From the NCBI GenBank assembly GCA_050084985.1, contig JBITNC010000002.1, positions 27,156,001 through 27,220,000 of the forward strand: a stretch of DNA of 64,000 bases. Reading direction: 5' to 3'. The stretch comes from Nageia nagi (lineage: Eukaryota; Pinophyta). The stretch's first letter is position 1. The number at the start of each line of letters is the position of its first letter. The notes under the pieces were generated by a model. That model ran no database searches and was not told the origin of the DNA. It saw only the letters and a program-made list of their open reading frames with translations. The position numbers and the translations under genes are program-made. Below, one piece after another: positions 39,801 to 54,800 of the stretch.

Positions 39801-42800
39801 GAAAAAATGTCAAAGTATGCCTTTTCTAGGGAAAAATTCGTTAGTTTTTAGATATTGTGATTATTTGCGATTTTGACGTTTATTTCCCATTTTTTTAAAT
39901 ACTAATATATGCAGCCTCTATATTCATGTATTAGCATTCAAATGTGAGCAATTGGAGTGTTGTTGAATTCTATTTGCTGTTCTCTGCTCTAAGCACCAAC
40001 ATGGTATTTGAACTCTGCACCAACAATTGTCAAAGCATATTCACCATAACACCGTTGTATGGTGAGTTTGCAACACTAAATGGAATGTTACAAAAATACG
40101 AAAAATTTACCATCTCTTTTTTAGTCTCAACAAATTGTTGGCCACCCAGATTCCTTTGAGGAACAAAAAATGATCTAGCAACAAATTGTGACTAGAAGCT
40201 AAATTCGGTTCTAGAATTATGATGAACCCTAGGCCCAATGTTGCTATGAATCATAGTTGCTAGAATCGGAATCAGCAAAAAATCTTTTGCCTCGAGAATT
40301 CAAAATCTAGATTAATCGAAAATCAGCAAATAGGAAAAATTGAGAATTTTCTTTATTTGACATTGGAACAAATCATTTTTAGCTATCTTTCAACATTGCA
40401 TATTAAATAAGACAACATTCCATATCAAATAACATATTACACAAGTGACAAATAATGTAACATTGGAAATTGTATAGTCTTGCATTAAATATAGAATGTC
40501 CAAGGACCAAAGTACATCAAAGATTTCCAATTTGACAAAACAAAATCTAAACCACAACATTTTTCTATATTGTTTTTGTTTTCACTTTCTCTATCTTTCT
40601 TTTTCAGCTCTAGCTTTGGTTGCTCTTGCTGGTTCTTCTTCAACTTCTCCTTGTGAGTATGATGGATCCCCTTCTTGTGCTTGTGACTCTAATATTGATG
40701 CCCTAGCCCTTGCCTCTTCCTTTTCCATTGCAATAGCTTTTTATTCAAACCTTTTAACATCCTCAAAGCTGAAATCAAAATCTTGAACCTACAAAATTGT
40801 AAATGCCCTTCAAAAGCTAATAAAATATGTTGAATACTCAAATTCAATAGGTTATTGTTAAGTTGAAACTTGAAATCAAAATATCTAACCTCTTCTGGCA
40901 CATTCTTCAACCATGAAATACAACGGTTCACTTGCAACAATTTCATCCAACTCTATCGCCTCATTACTAGTTCCTTTAATCTATCTATGACGAGGTAAAC
41001 ATTGTAATGCACAAAAACTAAATCATTCAATCACTCTTGGGTGTTCTTATTATGCTTCTTCGAATGTATATGCTCGAAAGTGCTATAGTTTCGCTCACAT
41101 CAAAAAACACTATATGGTTGGGGTATGATTTTTGTAACCACTTTATGAATATTTGATGTATTACCTCCATAATCCTCCCACCATAGATCTGAAAAGAAAA
41201 CAAATAAAATTTTCATTTTTTTAACTTGTTACTAATTAGGCAATTCACTTTAAAAAAAAAAAAATGCATTTTGTGAGCTAGAGTTGTTGCATCTACACAT
41301 TCAAGGGCCCAAACCAATGTATACAAATTCATCTAGGGCCAAATTTTAAAATTCAGAAAATATTTGGGAAAAACGACAAAAATTCGTGACATATAAAAAT
41401 GACAAATTTGGCAAAAAAGGGGAAATAAATGTGGTACATTAAAAAAACACAAAAAAAATAATTTTTATACTTTTTTCTATAGAATACGCTTAGTTGCCAT
41501 AAATCATTTCCATATTGGCGATATCATCCAACAACATATTCATGATATAAATTTAAAGAAAATGATAGTGGATCATAATTTATAATCATAAATCATAACA
41601 TTGATATATGGAAACATATGAAATAAAAAGTCACCTACCAAATGTATGTCAAATGTCTACTCATAAGTCACATGCTCCCAAGTGCCAACAAGTGCAGAAA
41701 ATAGTAAATAGTATTATTCATCTAGATGAATATTTTAATTCGGACACGACCTAATTAAAATAACTTTCTCTATTTTTCCTGTACTTTATTAAAAAATTTC
41801 CTATAGAAGAGTTAAGAGTAATTTCCTTTAAAGGTTCTTTTCTTAGAAGTAATTCTATTTGGTTGTAGAAAAATTAGTTGGATTAAGATATACTTCTAGC
41901 TTTTCATATTAAAATGATTGACAGCTTAATCCCAAACCACATTGACATTCTCTTTCTCGTCTTTCTAATATTGAAATTTAGCTCAAAATTGTTTTCTAAA
42001 AGTTGTAGGAAACTTTTCTAGTCATTGAATTTCAAGACTAACTCCAAACTTTTTGAACTAGATTATATGCATATTGCTAATTGTCTCTACGATGGGTCTT
42101 TTCTCTTCTTGCAACTTTCTTTCTCCCAAATTACCTTGGCAAAAAAATGCTATCAACTATCAAAATAATGGAGGACATTGACACTAAAGCCAAAAGGCAA
42201 TGCATGAATATTCCATTCTCCTTTCTATGATTGATTTTCCAATACCACAAAAAGTAGCCAAATTACTTGTATGGAGAATGTGCATAAGCCATATTCAAAC
42301 AAAGTGTGTTTGCTAAATTAAGCTTAAGCATTTAAAGTGTACTCTGCAATTGATCAAAGAAAATGAACAATATTGAAAAGTAACACTCATACATATGGGA
42401 TTGCATCAAGCATATTCAAGCTTACATCTATTTGCTAAAAGACCATGAAACTAGCTTGACAATTTATGTAGTGGATTAAGTCAAGGAATGTTGTTTTTAA
42501 TGCTTATTTATTTTTACTTATATGTGTTTAATATAAAATATTCTATCCAACAAAGCCACATCGATACAATTTGTGCCCTACTTTTGCAATTTACATTAAT
42601 TGCAATTCTTTATTATAGGATAATAATGGACTCTCAACCTTCAAGTCACAAAATCAACCTCCAAGGCTGCAAGAATGCTCCCCTCAGCTTCACACTCCCT
42701 CCTCTCAAACCTACACATGACAATTGAGTGAAATGAGAAATAAAATTTGGACTTTTCCCTTTTCTCCCCACTGTTTCTGTCATGCTGCAAATTCATGTCA

Positions 42801-45800
42801 AATTTACTGAATTTTGAACGAATATTCAGCGAATATTCACAAATTTGATGAATTAAAAGAAAACAATCGACTGACCTTTTGATCGACGAATTTCTAGCAA
42901 ATTTGCAGTATATTTGGAAAATTTTGGACATCTATTCGAGAGCAAATTAATCACTTAAATCCAACAAATTTTTGAGGAGAATTTGAGGAGTAGAAAATTT
43001 TGCGAGTATTCACCAATTCGACAAATATTCACCGAATTTGTATACTATAACCCAAACAAGCAGCCTTGTGCTTTTTTGTAATATTGAGTCTCTTCGTCGA
43101 AAATTTTGCACCTAGTTCCCACATTAGTCACTAGATGTTTAATAGCCTAGTGGAGACCCGTAAATGCTATCAAAAGCCAAGGCCCAATATATTCAAATCC
43201 AATAGGTTAAGTTAAAAATTGAAATCAAAGTTGATTCTTGAAAACTGAAATAAAAATCGTCAGAGTTGATCAATAGTCTAGTCACTAGTGGATACTTGCA
43301 TTAATCTCCCAACTCATGTGATCGAATTTTTTGCTTTAGAACTTGGGGTTTTAGTACAACCACGCTGCATGTAGAGGCCCATGCAATTGAATATTCTACC
43401 TACGATCAATCATCTCCCAAATGGGATGAAACCTAATTGCATCATGAATGTAAAAAGACTCTATGGCCTCCTTGGCCCTATCCATCGCCTTGTATAGGTA
43501 CCCCATAGAGGTTTTATTTGAGTCCACAAGTTGAAGCACCTTCACTAAGGGCTCCATGATCTACAAAGCGAATTATGCAACTAAATTAATAAAAAAAATA
43601 ATTAATTAAATATTGATAGTAGAAAAGTGGAAAAGTTGAAATAGAATGATAACTTAATAACCTCATGTGTTGTCCAATAATCATCATAAAAAGATTGCGT
43701 TAACGACATTCTTGTTGTCTAGTTTATTTGCATATTTGGATTCTATCCACTTCTGACACAAACATTCGTTGCAATGCAACCCATTTGTGATAAGAAAATT
43801 TGCAATGAAAGAAATGATGTTGTAAATTGTGTAGCCCTTGCATGCAAAATTCAAAAATTTATTTTAATGAAACTTAAAAAAACTTGAAAATAAATGAAAT
43901 GAAAATTAAGAAATGATAGAAAATTTACCTGCATGTACTAGCTCCTTTCCATCTTTAAATTTTATCATCGTCAAATTGAAGACCCAAGAATGATTGTAGA
44001 TATACTTGGTGATATGCATCTCTTTTTCAACAACATCCTTGATCCAGTTAATCTTTCTAGTATTCTCTAGAAATAAATTGAGGACATATGTAGCACATGG
44101 AGTCCAAGAAATGATGGGGAATGCATCTTCAATCATCCTCTCAACTAAAGCGTATATAGAAGTGTTATCCATGATAACGTGTACAATATAAAATTTAAAT
44201 GAAGATGAATTAATTATTAAAAATTTAAATCAAAAAATGATAATGTACATAAAATAAACCACAAATAGAGAGAAAAATTACTTGCACAACATTTTCAACC
44301 CCCCACATCCTCAATGACCTACTATAGTTGGCCAAATAAATAGACATTTTCTATATGTCCTGATGCATCCATTGACTTCAGAAAGACTAGACCTCCTGAA
44401 GAATAACCCAAAAAGTTCAACAAATCGCTTCTTTGTACATCGTTCTAGGTATCACTGAGAATGTTTCCCTTTCTTCGCCAAATCTTTTTCTGCTCCTCAA
44501 TAACCCTCTTAATGTCTATAACAACCTCTTGCAATAAAGGTCCTTACAATTCATTGGAATTTAGTGCTTTGAACTTAGGACCACAAATTATGATTGCATT
44601 AACCATGTGGTCCCAATATGGTGATTTGGCCACATTGAAGGGAATGCATTTCCTTTCTAGCTTTTTTAAACTTATCCATGTTCCATGTTGCATCAAATGT
44701 GGTTTGGTCATCACAAGGGGCAAAGAAATCACACCTCACTACACTACTAGTGACTGAAAAAACTGAAAATGCTAGGTGGATGCCTAATCTTGTTGGTCTG
44801 TTTTGCATTGGCATTGCCTTTTTTATTGTAGCCATAGAGGCAAACTTGGGGTGGAGGTGGAGATGGATAAGATGACGGTTTGGCCATTTCTTCTTGGTGA
44901 TCTTTTCTTTGCTTTTGTTTTTTGTGCTTGGACCTCCAAGTAGGAATTCATTTGCCTTGGCACATCATCATCAACTTTGGGGCAAGATTTAACATTTTGT
45001 CTAGCCATTCCTGCTATATGAAACTTCATCTTGTATGGGCCTCCAAGAACAACTTTCTGATAGTAATTGCACATGTTGCTGCCTTTTGTTTCAGTTTTTA
45101 TTATATGAACCCAAACAGGTTCCATCTTATGCCCTTGTGAACTCATACCTGTAGCTGTAAAAACGAAAAAAAAAAGAACAAAAACGAAAAACACAATGTC
45201 ACAAAGGGCAAGGAATCAGACATTGAAAAAAAAAACAAATTTACCAACAAAAACTTATAGATAAACTAGAAAAAAAAAATTTGGGGAGAAATACCCAACA
45301 AAACTCAAAAACCACTTTAAAAAGCTTTAGAAACTTACTTGGATGTGTTGGAATTTTGGTGAAATCGTGAAAAATGTCAATTAAAATGCAAGAATCGATA
45401 ACTCTAGCAACTATGCTATGAATGCAATCAGGTACAAAAGGTGGATTAAGAAAAGTGCTACACTTTTTTGCCCTTACATTCTGCATTTGTGCCTTCTTGT
45501 CGAACTAACACTCAAGGTAGGTGTTCATCTCTTGCACTAATGTTGTGGCATATTTCCATGTTCTTATATGAAATCCAGGCAAGATAGTATTTTACGTTGT
45601 TGATCCCATCATGTATCACCTTGCCACAATAATTGCATTTAAGTATTCATTGTCTTTGCCTAAACTGGAAACTGCATTAAAAAACAGCCCTGAAAATCAA
45701 AGCCAAAACCCTAGGGAGACAAAAATGCAGTTGTGAAAAGGAAAACACAGCTAGAAAACTAAAACACAATCCTAAAAAAGTAAAACACAACCCTACATGA

Positions 45801-48800
45801 AGAAAAATGCAGTCCAAAGATTTCAAACACAAAGAAAAACACAGCCACAAAACAAAAAGATTCACCACGAAAAGAAAGAAATGCTACCTTCAAATCTTGG
45901 AACTGAAGATGAAAAACACAGTCGTCAATCTCACTTTGAAAGCCCTCAATCTCTCTCCTTTGCATTTTTCCTCTTCTCCCTTTCTTTTTTTTCTGCTCCA
46001 CAGTTCAATTCACAAGTTGAAATGTACAAAATGAGACACAAAAAAGTGTTTTTATGCATTCTGGGTTTCTGTACTGCACAGGCCAAATAATTGGCTTGGT
46101 ATGCACACGTGGCCGATTATTCAGACTAGCAAATAATCGCCCAAAAATCGGTGAAAAATTGCATATTCTCAAAGATGTAATTTTCATCTATTTTTTGGGC
46201 AATTATATGAATTTGCTTGTGTGACAATTGCTTGTCGAATATTGGCTGATTTTTCAAACTATGGTTGATACTTTGTTACACCTAGTAATATGAAAGGGGT
46301 GTGATCCCTGAGCCCCTCTATTGGCGAACCAGGCTGCGGCTTCATTACCCTCACATAAAATATGTTGGATGCGATGGATCAGGATCTGATTGGAAAAGTC
46401 TTGAATTTCCTTGTAAAAGGGGGTGGGTTAAGTGCAAATTGTGAATTAAGCTTGTATTTGAACCCATTGACAATCACATGGCAATCTCTCACCACCACAA
46501 GATCATTGATGTTTCCTTCAATAACTAGCTGGACATAAGTAACAAGGGCCATTGCCTCTGCATGGTTTAAAGGCTTACTGGGGAGTCACATTAACTAGGC
46601 AAATAAGCATCTCCTTATATATTCGTGAAAAATCTTGTCACAAGTCACAACCTGCTTGTCTTGGCTTGCCTTTAGAAGCATCATGAACATTAAGTTTGGT
46701 CTTTCTTTCCTTGGGGTGCAGGGGTAATCTATGGTACATGGTTCCTTTGGGGATCCCATCCCAACTAAGCCATTAGAATGCATTCATCCTCCAACATTTA
46801 GCAACCACTTCTTTGATGCTATTCTGGAAGGGTTGGGCGACATCAAATTACTGAAAATGTGTTGTAAAAACATTCCTTGAAAGAGTATACAAGGAGCAAT
46901 ACAGAAATGTGGAGCCGTTCCATTGACAAAATGGAAAATATTAAGCTGCATGAGAAAGTTTATTCATTTTGGAACTGTGTTCCTGTATCTATGAGAAATA
47001 TGTAATGTTGTATAGAATAATTAACTTGAGGGTTTGAGCTTCCTTTGAAATTTTATGAGACTCTTGACCTTTCGTTTGATATAACTGAATCCTTAAATAT
47101 CAAGAAAATGTAAAATATAAAATCTGAAATTTATTAGTTTTAGTAATTAATTTTTACTTTTGTATTTTCAGGGTCTCCAAAGCATTTTTAGGTGGAATTT
47201 TTGGAGCTGATAGTCTTTGCATTTGGGTCTTGTTAGAATTCCCATTCCTGTATAAGTTTCCAAAATATTTAGAGCAGACTAAATCAGAGCCCCAGGTCTA
47301 AAGTTTTGCCCTCAACAAGTTATTTCCAGTTCTGCTATTTGGATATGTCCAGGAAATTTGCAAAACATGGATGAAGAAGCTCCATGTTGAAGATAGGGTG
47401 TAGACCAAAGAAGTGTAGAAGATTAAGCTCAAAGGTATTTTCTCCCACCTTGTTGGTGATGTTACAAGGCCCATAACAAAGTGGTCCAATCTTCCTGTTA
47501 CAAATTTTGATTCTTTGTTTCTACAGATGCAACCATACTTTATTACCAACTTTGTTTTGGTGAGATACCCAATGCTTTTCATGGGCTGCTTGTGTTTGGC
47601 AGTGGTTGTGTGCAGAGTTTTATGAACTTGTTGATGTGTTGAGTTTATTTCAATGAAGTGCTATCTTTGATTTCTTTTGGTGAGTTTTCAACACAGTTAG
47701 AAGAGCCATATTTATGGGTACCAATGATTGGAACCAAGAAATACTTGGAAGGAACTCTGTTTACTAGAGTTGTACGACATGACTAGGGAACCTCCAAGAA
47801 GAAGATGGTCAATGTCATGATGTTAATAAATACGATGCTGGAATATTACTTTCATCTGGAATAAGAGGATCATGAAATGTTGCATATCCATCCTGTGGGC
47901 TATACTATGATAGGCACTAAGTTTTTGTAGAGTGTAATATTGCCCTAGACCTGTTGTGTAATTACTAATTTTTGATTACTTGAAGACAAAGACAACATAA
48001 ATTTTAGAAAATAGAAATTTTGGAAGTAATCCTGTTTATCTTACAGATTTCTACCAAAGTAAATTAACGTTGGTTCTAAGACATTGTTCTTTTTAATTAT
48101 TTCAGCTCCTGTTATTGGTGGCATACTTTTCATCCTCCAGCAATTTGCTGGTATCAATGGTGTTCTTTACTTTTCATCCTTGACATTTGCTAATGCTGGC
48201 ATCAGTGATAATGCAGTTGCAAGTGTTGCAGTAGGAATAGCCAACTTTGTAGGTATATAGAGCAATTCAAGAATTTCTTTTTCCTAATATTTGCTCTTAT
48301 AAAATAGTCAAGTTCTTGATTTTGTTGGATTATTTTTGTACAGGGGCTATTACTGCTCTTTTTTTGATGGATAAACAAGGAAGACGTACTCTCCTTCTGG
48401 AAAGTTATTTAGGAATGGTGAGGATCATTATTTTCAAACCTGTTAAATAATATTAAATAATGCCATTGTTGTCAATCCAAGCAACTTCTGATGACTTCAA
48501 TTTTTTTTTTTTTTTATGAAACGAACTTTTATGTCTGTTCTGGGACAATAATTGCCTTTTTTATGGTGATCTTATACTGATTGTGCAATAGTCTCTTCAG
48601 GCCTTTATTGAATGTCTTCCCAATAGTTTTTTCTAAGTTCAATCATGTTTGATATTCCAATAAAAGAAAGAAAGTTTGTTTCTTCTTCTTAAACTACATG
48701 TGTTCATATGTCTCTAACACTCATCCTGAAACCCCAGACACCAATCACCAGGAGTTGGTGCTGTACACAGCTTGAAATACCTAAACAAGTCTCAAAAGTG

Positions 48801-51800
48801 CTTATTAAACAGCAAACTAGTATTATAATAGTTATATAAAGAAGCTTCTTAACAGCAATGGAAGATTCATGAAGTTGTAATTGCCATTTTAGAACAGGTC
48901 TTTAGTTTCAATTTCACTTTCTTTAACTAGTCAGTAGGAAAGAAAGAAAGAACATGATCAAATATGCCAATTGTCTAAAGCATCTCCTACCTGAAAAAGA
49001 TCTATTGACTGTTTCAGTAGTTTGTGTCCTCTCATCTTCATGTTGTTGGTTAAAGGATTATCTGCTATGCTTGAAGCATTAGAAAACATTTCAACTGTGT
49101 AGCATTTCCTTGTCAGCATATATTCATAAAGTCAATCTTTTGGTTTTGATTGACCACTGGGGCTTTATATGGGTCTATCACCTTTGAATCACTAATGTCA
49201 CGTTCCAGCATTATCAACATCTAGATATCTGCATCCTACTCCTCATAGCAAATTTAATAATGGCAGTATCAACAGCAAGATTCGGCATTATTCTGAGAAT
49301 ATTACCTGTACGATTTAGTATTATTTATTATTGTCATATGGGAAGCCAGGTTTTGAGTCTTGGCATGAGCCTATCGCTCAAGTGCCTAACTGTGCAACCA
49401 AGTCCCCATTGGATTGCATAGAGCCAACCTTACGATGATGAATTTGAACAAAGTTTTCTCTCAGTTGCATTTGGTATCAAAGGACTGAGTAGACAAAACT
49501 ACCCATATATGCTCATTTATGTGTGCTGTTTACAGGTTTATCTTTGTCATGCTGTAATCTTCTCACTGTCAAATTGTCAACTGAACATAATATATGCCTT
49601 AATGGTGATTCTGAGGAAGAATAATTATATTTACAATTGTGGGATATCTCATCCAAAATGAAAATGTCCTATCTCATTATGAAAGATACAGTACTTCATG
49701 GGTTGGAACACTTTCATAAAGTGGCAACATAAAAATGTGTAAACAGCATTGCTTGTAGAATAACAATTCCAAATTGTTTGCTTAAGCTATGTTTGACCCA
49801 GCAATTTCTCCTGAAGACTATATTTATTTATAAATCTAATCTTCACAGAGAACGGTTAGCCTTTTGTTTCTTTTGCTATCTGGGTAGTTTCTGTTTGTCT
49901 GTGGGTGGGTGATGTTGCAATGAAATGATCTCCACATTGCTTCTTATCATGGTCATCCATTCAAATAGCTAATCTTACAATAGTGGAGTGTCAACAAAAT
50001 ACATCTTTCATTTGAAACCCTATATGTTCGTTATATGCTGAGACAACATAAATACTTGAGCGATTCTTTATTTTTGAATTTTTGTCATGGTTTTTTCTCT
50101 CTGCAAGGAAGATATACTCTCAAGTATAGTTTAATTGTAGAGCATATCTCCAATGGATTCCCTACAGCAATATGTTGGAGGTGATGTGATTTGCAATTTA
50201 AAGTGTTATATCTTTCAAGTTTTTAATGATATAGCAATGATACGTTTTCTTCCATTCCAGTTGTACATCATGATGACCAAAATAATGACTTGCAAATCAT
50301 AAATGTGAGTGATACCTATGCTTCTTTTCAGCAGAAATAATATTATACCTCTCCAAATATAGTAGGTGTAAATCTCAAGTCCTTATTTTGTGTATTTTTG
50401 AAATGTGTTGATCTCTCCTAGATGTGTCTGTAGCAGTAAAGACATGAAATAAAATAAAAACATTATTTATGCATATTTATAATACTCTTCTATACCGTTG
50501 ATGCAGGCAATTTCTATGTTCATGTTGGTTATTCCATTCGTTGCTCCAATGAATGAACAGATGGGTCATTTCATTTCAGTTTTTGGAACTCTCTTGTAAG
50601 TTGTCCTGTAGACTGTTCTGGAGGAAATATTTGGTATTTGACTTCTGTGAGATAATCTATAGCAATAAAAATCTTAATATGAACATCTCCTCTTTGTATG
50701 GTATATCATGATCAACCATAATGGGATGAAGTTATGAACTAAAATATCATTTTATGTCTTCCAGGGTGCTTGACTAGTTTTAGTTTTTAGAACCTACAAT
50801 AGCTTGTTAAACATGATTTGTGATATACTCTCCTTTCTGTAAGTGCAATTTTTGAGTAAACCGGTTTTCAGTTTTTGAAGAAAATGTCTTTCTCACCATA
50901 CCTTCAAACATTGCACATTTTTATTATTTCCTAATATTTTTGAGCTATTTTTTCAGGTATGTCTTCACATTTGCAATTGGTGCTGGGCCTATTACTGGCC
51001 TTATCATACCAGAGTTGAGTGGCACACGGACTCGTGCAAAAACCATGGCATTCAGTTTATGTGTTCACTGGGTGAGTTCACAATCAAACATGTAACTGAA
51101 TGAGAGTCATGGAAATGAGGAACATTTACTACAATTTTGGTATACTAGCTATGTTAAAATAATATTCACTGTTTTATTTTTTGAACCTGTAAGGACTTGG
51201 TGTACAACAATTTCAATGTATGATCATGTTGAAGAATCTATAAACTTAATAATTTTGAAAGTCGGGGGGATCCTTTATCATTTGTGGTCTTTTTGGAGCC
51301 ATTCTTGTTTTAGTTTTCATCTATAGTTTCCCATAGAGAGCAACATGTGTGGTTTTTTTCAAATAAGTTTTCCAAAACTGCATTGTTTATTGATCTTCTA
51401 TGGTAGCTTGGGCATAAGCTTCTTAGATGTTTGTTACTAAGGAGTTAAATAATTGCAAATAAAAGTTCTGTCATATTTATCCTTTCGATTGTCCTTGAGA
51501 AAGGCATTGCTAAAGTCAGTGTGCACTTGAACTTATGTATGAAGTTGAACTACTAGGATTAGAAGTCCAATTCTTGTTTTGTTTGAACATCCTCATTTTC
51601 AAGGGCAAATCTTGCTCTGTATTCTCATCACATTACAGTAGGATAGTCTGATCTTCATCTAGGAATGACTCTTCTGAAACAATGCGTTCAGATTGGATAC
51701 TTGAATATTGCATTATGTACTCTGTTTGAACTGTCTTGCATTATTCTATATATACATACACATGAGTAGACGAGATATATATATACACAAATATTCAATA

Positions 51801-54800
51801 CTTTGTGGGGTGGAAATCGAGTTTAAATATTTTAGTATTAATGAGACTAACAACATGATACGATTTTTACAGATACTTTACAGAGTAGTGACACAAAATA
51901 CAAGTCTATTTTTTTTTTTTTATTATTAAGTAAAGAAGCCTGAATAGGGATCACTATGCAGAAATCATCCATACAGCTGATGAGTTGCCTTGATGGCTTG
52001 CTAGAATGCAGCATTTTCTCAAACCTGAGCATGTTGTAAAATTTGACTCGGGGGTTTTACAATAGAAAGCAAAGGACTCTTGCAAAAGAAGAAAAAGAGA
52101 TAGTCAGACATGACCTCCTAATGCCACTGACTAATGTAATTTATATGTTTGAACAGAATATAAGACAAATGATCACCAACTTATGACTATGTTTTCAAGA
52201 CATTCACAAGAAGTGATTGTGGTGATCTCACTGTGTCATTGATGACATGTACTGTGAGTATGCATGAGCAATTGAATTCAGACATCCCAAAGTGGCATCC
52301 CTACATTGTCCTAGCTTTTAAATGATTACCTAGTCATTAATCATTGCAAACATCGCTTATTATTCATGCCAAAATGGATATGCGTTTTGTTTTTCTCACG
52401 ACTTGTTCAAATGACAACATGATTTAAAAGGTTGCTTTAAAGTATTCTTTAATAGTTAAGCTTTCATGTCATTGGCTAGTTATTGTTTACTTTTGTTTGA
52501 TTGCATTATGAAAATAAATGGGAATTAGCTACGAAACTCATGCCGAAATTTAAGCAGATACTGTCACCATCTGTTATTTGTGGAATATACAGAATACAAT
52601 GAGTAATTGATAATGTTTTAGCTTGTAATATGTAAAAACAGAGTTAGAAGTGTTGTTCACGTTGTTCTGATATAAATTAACCATCATTGTTGGTTGTAAC
52701 AAAGCACATGGCCTCTATGTGGTTAACAACACATAACCAGTTGAGATCTAACCATACATAACAATCTCATGCCCGGCATGGACTTGGATGAAATTCACTT
52801 ACATGTAAAAGGTTCCCAATCTATCCCTTAATCAAGAATATTGAATTGAAAAAGAAAATGAATCCACAAGAATGACAAATTTTTGACATGAAGTCTATTG
52901 GGAAAGAAAACTCCCCTCATAGAATGGATGAAAGACAGAAGTTATTAATGTCCAGACTGACCAAAGTAGGTCAATGGGACTGTAAAGATGGAGCATCTAC
53001 ATAACATTTTATAGAACCAATGGGGCATTAATGATAGAAAACGTCAAATTTGTGAATCTATAGCCAGCATTGAAGTGAAAGCATAAGAATTATGTGAGGA
53101 TAGGAATGAGTGCAAGAACATTACAATATGGCGCCCTATTAAGTGTATCAATGCTGATCAATAATAAAGTGCTGAAAAATGGGAGACAACTAATCCGAGT
53201 TAACCCTTGAACCATCCAAAATTGTTAAGTCTATGAAAGAAGTATGATGATACATGTCTACTTGGATCGCCTGAATTATGGGTGAGGGAAGGGAACCTCC
53301 CCAATTCTGACTTGTCACTTGTCTATCGAAAAAAGAGGTTGTGGGGGGTCAGGACAATGTCACACTGATCTGCTATAAATCATCTGATTATTAATAGCAT
53401 CAAGAGGATGCTTGGGAACCTCGACACAAGGAACAGAGAAGGAGGTGATCAGCCAAGCAGTATGTGAGCACTTATGCAAAATTTGATGCGTCTGAGAGAG
53501 TGTTTTTTGAATAGAAAAAACCTAACACTTTTGGTAGGGATAGCAAAAAGGAATGGTGAGGGATCATCCTAAGTCTCCAAGCAAACAATAAAATCTCCCA
53601 CAAATCTCACAATAGATGAGGCACTTGAAGATGCAATGTTCCTTGGTCTTCACCAACAAAAGGGAGCAGAGGCGATGAATTCTATCATTCATGGGAAGAT
53701 GCTGATCTGCTTCCACTTGTAACTGGTGTAAGCAAACACAAAGTTGGCCAATGAGAATCATGATGCCATGGGATGGATGATGTTGAGTACAGTCAAACCA
53801 AATGATGATACCATCTATAATATGCACTAACTATTGGGCATAAAAAGCCAATTGAGGGCTGAAAGGCTGCGATGGTTAGATATGAGTGATCTAGATGAAT
53901 TCTTGGGAGATACCTTTGTTGGCAGCTTACATCTTCCTGTGAGGTAAGAGATGGGGGTTTGCATTGAGTGAGTAATTTAAACAAGGGATTCATTGTACAC
54001 AAATTTCAGAGTAAAGGAACCAAAAATTAATGAATTTAATTAATGTCCATGGAAAGAAATTTTATCAATGTCCATGGTTGACCAAAATAGATTTGATGGG
54101 AATTAAAATGAAGATGCCCACGTGCAAAAACTTTAGAAGACCAAAACAAGCTATAAACCCAAACAAACCCAAAAATGAACAAAATTGAATTTGAGTTTTA
54201 AGATATATATGACTAAAAAGCAACAATAATGGAAAAGTAGTATCTAATCAGTTTTTATCACCATCAATAACCTTATAAAGCTTCTAAAAGATGTCATTAT
54301 GCTTGCGGAAAAATGGAAAAGGCTGACTGAACCTTCTTGGGCAATCCATACACATTGTGTGACATTTTGATGATCCCAAACCGGCCGATCATGCTCAAAC
54401 GTGCCCTAGGAGAGGGACGTTTGCCTTCTTGCTCTGAAACTAATCAAACAAGCTCAAAATAACACAAAATATCCAACATCTAGCTATATTGGCAATTAAG
54501 TAACTTCAAATACGCAAAAATGTCTCCAATAAGACAATGTTTATGAAAATATCACTTCAAACCAAATGTCCAAGCACAAGGAGATAGATAGCAAATTGAG
54601 ACAGCAAAATGTAATTATATTGATATATCGATGGTGGAAGCATAATTACAATATATTTTTGTCTACCTAAGGAGCTTGTACCAAGGCCTCATTAATTGCA
54701 GCAGTAGCAAGGTGCAGTCCAGGATTTCTTTAGCAGCTTTTATGATGGAACCAACAACGTTGCTCTCAAGATGGCTAGAGTAAGCTTGAGGTTAGCCTCC

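Noticed and set aside
40252-46260. Candidate hAT terminal inverted repeats (catagtt / actatg)
   Set aside because: Similarity is only about seven bases and the flanking 8-bp sequences do not match.
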